Origin: Mucilaginibacter sp. KACC 22773 | GTDB lineage: Bacteria; Bacteroidota; Bacteroidia; Sphingobacteriales; Sphingobacteriaceae | Direction: 5' to 3' | DNA: 64,000 nt | Assembly (NCBI RefSeq): GCF_028736215.1 | Contig: NZ_CP117883.1 | Span: 7,440,001-7,504,000, forward strand | Shown here: positions 62,236 through 64,000 of the stretch, piece after piece | Numbering within the stretch: position 1 is the first letter of the stretch | Layout of the letters: each line of letters opens with the position of its first letter | The notes under the pieces: model-generated | What the model saw: only the letters and a program-made list of their open reading frames with translations | The model's database searches: none | What the model was told of the DNA's origin: nothing | Translations under genes and position numbers: made by a program

Positions 62236-62242
62236 ATTGAAT

Positions 62243-62309
62243 CAATTTGAAAAATTGAGAATTTGAAGATGATGTTTTTACGATACCCCATTTTCAAATC
62301 GTCAAATTA
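62243..62309. repeat. Inverted 'AATTTGAAAATTGAG' word repeat between rdgB and its neighbour
   Basis: Left arm CAATTTGAAAAATTGAGAAT (62243-62272) and right arm CATTTTCAAATCGTCAAATT (62289-62309), imperfectly complementary. The right arm overlaps the stop codon of the gene at 62307. The word is related to GAGGATTTGAAAAT at 22684-22713. Confidence 0.65.
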
Positions 62310-62903
62310 TAGCGTTTTCATTTGTTCCCAAAAAGCTTTCTTATGCTCTACGTTATCCATCATTTCGCCAAAGCTAAAGCTATATAAACCTGCAATATCT
62401 CCCAAGGTACTGGGAGCATTTAAGGCCAGAGGGGCTATGCCTTGTGGCATTGCATTTTTACCCAGCACCAACAGCCTGGCTGGTTTAAAAAAATTAACCA
62501 GTTCATTATATTGCACAGTGGCATGCCTGGCCAGGTTTAAAATTGCAATATCGTCTATACTTAAATCCTTCCGTTTAATAATGTTGGTAAGCGCGGCTAA
62601 GTGGGTATCATCAATAAATTCCAATTCGGGATAGTGTACCAGTACCAAAAAGCGTTTTAAGTTTTTACCTAAATAATTAAAACTTATTACAGGCGTTTTA
62701 ACTTCAGGTACGGGTGGTTGAACTGATGGTTCCGGTTGTTTGGTTATTGGCAGGGGCGATGCAGCAACGATTACAGCGGGAGCAATACTTTCAATTTCGG
62801 GTTGGGCCATTGCAACGTTTTCATACATGGCCTCATCTGTTTTTAGCAAATAAAGCTCATCTTGTAAAATAAAGCGTAGGGCAACCGGGTTTTCAACTTT
62901 CAC
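62307..62903 (-). CDS. Hypothetical protein, possible HolD-like (DNA polymerase III psi) protein
   Basis: A 198-residue protein; the start is GTG at 62903 because no in-frame ATG is present. An N-terminal Pro-rich linker (about 50-75; KQPEPSVQPPVPEVKTPVIS) joins a short N-terminal segment to a C-terminal alpha/beta domain (about 78-198) with FLVLVHYPELEFIDDTHLAA, DDIAILNLARHATVQYNELV and PARLLVLGKNAMPQGIAPLA. The C-terminus (KKAFWEQMKTL) resembles the W-Q ending of HolD psi subunits, whose uracil-DNA-glycosylase-like fold would match this order of strands. This is inference; no catalytic motif is present. Confidence 0.55.
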   Translation of the reverse strand: MKVENPVALRFILQDELYLLKTDEAMYENVAMAQPEIESIAPAVIVAASPLPITKQPEPSVQPPVPEVKTPVISFNYLGKNLKRFLVLVHYPELEFIDDTHLAALTNIIKRKDLSIDDIAILNLARHATVQYNELVNFFKPARLLVLGKNAMPQGIAPLALNAPSTLGDIAGLYSFSFGEMMDNVEHKKAFWEQMKTL

Positions 62904-63177
62904 TTTAACAAATTTTAACCAAAAGTAGTTAAACCGTTTGAAGCATTATAACCATATTAGCACAATTATAGCATGGCCTTAGCCTGAAGCCCGAAGTACT
63001 AAGTTTTAAGTCAAAAAAAAGACGTGTTTCGACCTCTGATTTTAAACTAAAGACTACCGGCTGAATACGGAGTTTTTTATTCAGTTTAATTGTGCCGCTA
63101 TAATTAATAAATTTTACCGAAATTTGAAGTTTTAACGGAATTGTTATTTCCGTTTTATTTAGTACATAAAGCATTAC

Positions 63178-64000
63178 ATGAGAAAGTTAGGGTTATTAGT
63201 TTTAGGGTTTATATCCATAATATCAGTTGCAAAGGCACAAGTTACATTAGATGCCACAGCAGCTAAACCAGATACCAACACGGCCAGAACACCAGGGAAA
63301 ACATTAGATAAAATTGCCGCAATTGTTGGCAACAGCCCTATTTTATTGTCGGATATTGAACTATCATACGCCCGTTACCTGGTTGAGGGTATGCAGCCAA
63401 ATCCGGCTGTAAAATGCCAGATACTGCAATCGTTATTAACACAAAAGCTATTGGCGCAACAAGCCGTTATTGATAGTATCGATGTAAAAGATGATGATAT
63501 TGACGCCAGTGTTGACCGCCGTATGCGCGAAATGATGCAGCGTGCAGGTGGCCAGGATAAACTGGAAGCCTTTTTAGGCCGATCAATAATTCAGTACAAG
63601 GACGAGATTCGCCCCGACATGAAAGAGCAAATGATTGCTCAAAAAATGCAGCAAAAAATAACCGAAAAGCTAAATGTTACCCCACAGGATGTTAAAGATT
63701 ATTTTAACAAAATGCCTAAGGATAGCTTGCCTTCATTCAACAAAGAGGTTGAGGTTGGCGAAATTGTTTTTCAGCCCAAACTAAGTAAAGAAGAAAAACA
63801 ACTATATAAAGAAAAAGCCGAAGAACTACTTGCCCGCGTAAAAAAAGGCGAAGATTTTGGAACTTTAGCACGTTTGTACTCGCAAGATCCGCAATCGGCA
63901 GTTGAAGGTGGCGACCTTGGTTTTGCCGATCGTACTACATTTGTAAAAGAATTTACTGCCAATGCCTTTAAGCTTAAAGCCGGAGAGATTTCGCCCGTGT
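63178..64000 (+). CDS. SurA-like periplasmic peptidyl-prolyl isomerase (3' partial)
   Basis: The frame is open from ATG 63178 to the right edge (274 codons), so the gene continues beyond the window. It starts with a signal peptide (MRKLGLLVLGFISIISVAKA) and the SurA N-terminal chaperone region (about 35-180; LDKIAAIVGNSPILLSDIEL, LQSLLTQKLLAQQAVIDSID). A PPIC (parvulin) domain begins at about 190 with EVEVGEIVFQPKLSKEEK and LLARVKKGEDFGTLARLYSQ, then EGGDLGFADRT. It helps fold outer-membrane beta-barrels, which the window contains in number. Related genes in Bacteroidota often have one or two parvulin domains; only the first is visible here. Confidence 0.93.
   Translation, partial: MRKLGLLVLGFISIISVAKAQVTLDATAAKPDTNTARTPGKTLDKIAAIVGNSPILLSDIELSYARYLVEGMQPNPAVKCQILQSLLTQKLLAQQAVIDSIDVKDDDIDASVDRRMREMMQRAGGQDKLEAFLGRSIIQYKDEIRPDMKEQMIAQKMQQKITEKLNVTPQDVKDYFNKMPKDSLPSFNKEVEVGEIVFQPKLSKEEKQLYKEKAEELLARVKKGEDFGTLARLYSQDPQSAVEGGDLGFADRTTFVKEFTANAFKLKAGEISPV

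Noticed and set aside
62929..63174. An 81-codon frame on the - strand upstream of the SurA-like gene
   Set aside because: Low-complexity AT-rich text in the probable promoter region of the SurA-like gene; no homology recognised.

Overview
The window comes from the chromosome of a Bacteroidota bacterium, most likely Sphingobacteriaceae and Mucilaginibacter/Pedobacter-like. This is inferred from several features: a SusC/SusD polysaccharide utilization locus with a membrane-tethered 'triple-tyrosine' regulator, many SPI/SPII-exported proteins, a type-B gliding/T9SS C-terminal domain, TAnnTTTG-type -7 promoter elements, and family content (DUF5686, DUF5687, zinc-dependent DUF5117/4953-type metalloprotease). 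No plasmid, phage or complete insertion sequence is visible.

Layout. 1-4.3 kb: the 3' part of a DUF5686 outer-membrane protein, tRNA hydroxylase TrhO, and an Rpn-type PD-(D/E)XK nuclease. 4.5-16.2 kb: a glucan utilization locus made of a membrane-anchored sensor/HTH regulator, SusC, SusD, a LamG surface lipoprotein and two paralogous PF10091/GH144-type glucanases; beta-1,2-glucan is the favoured substrate. 16.7-21.7 kb: a lipid-synthesis block (DUF177/YceD, rpmF, plsX, fabH, accB, accC). 21.8-26.6 kb: tatC, rarA, and a DUF5687 membrane protein with its ABC ATPase. 26.8-32.3 kb: a TlpA-like redoxin, acyl-CoA dehydrogenase, ispH, a CrtW-like desaturase/ketolase and hemH. 32.4-36.5 kb: a TPR histidine kinase, a small membrane protein, and two secreted proteins of unknown role, one very proline-rich. 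36.5-43.6 kb: GH5 and GH30 glucanases, a single-domain response regulator, and a TonB-dependent-receptor-like protein with Gly-rich inserts. 43.7-54.9 kb: a collagen-like lipoprotein, metalloprotease, aspartyl-protease/PDZ protein, PBP4, murQ and an S41 protease. 55.1-64 kb: der, era, initiator tRNA-fMet, pdxJ, a wrecked gliding-motility gene beside a MITE-like insertion, a 7-bladed lactonase, a small new ORF, rdgB, a possible HolD-like protein, and the 5' part of a SurA-like chaperone.

The most unusual property lies between the genes. Many intergenic spaces are filled by pairs of low-complexity 'word' repeats in inverted orientation. The arms begin at, or overlap, the stop codon on one side and end at the neighbouring gene. 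The same word families (GCAGATTTCAGATGTGCAGAT; TCAAGAATCAAGA; GGTAAAAGGGTAAAGGCGAA; and others) recur at unrelated loci. They could form long mRNA hairpins or cruciforms, and nothing in the annotated genes explains them.

How the genes work together. The glucan locus binds, imports and cleaves oligosaccharides outside the cytoplasm under an outer-surface-to-nucleoid regulator. The GH5 and GH30 enzymes add beta-1,3/1,6-glucan cleavage. The acc/fab/pls block starts fatty-acid and phospholipid synthesis. der, era, TrhO, rpmF and the initiator tRNA serve translation. SurA, TatC and several proteases serve the envelope.
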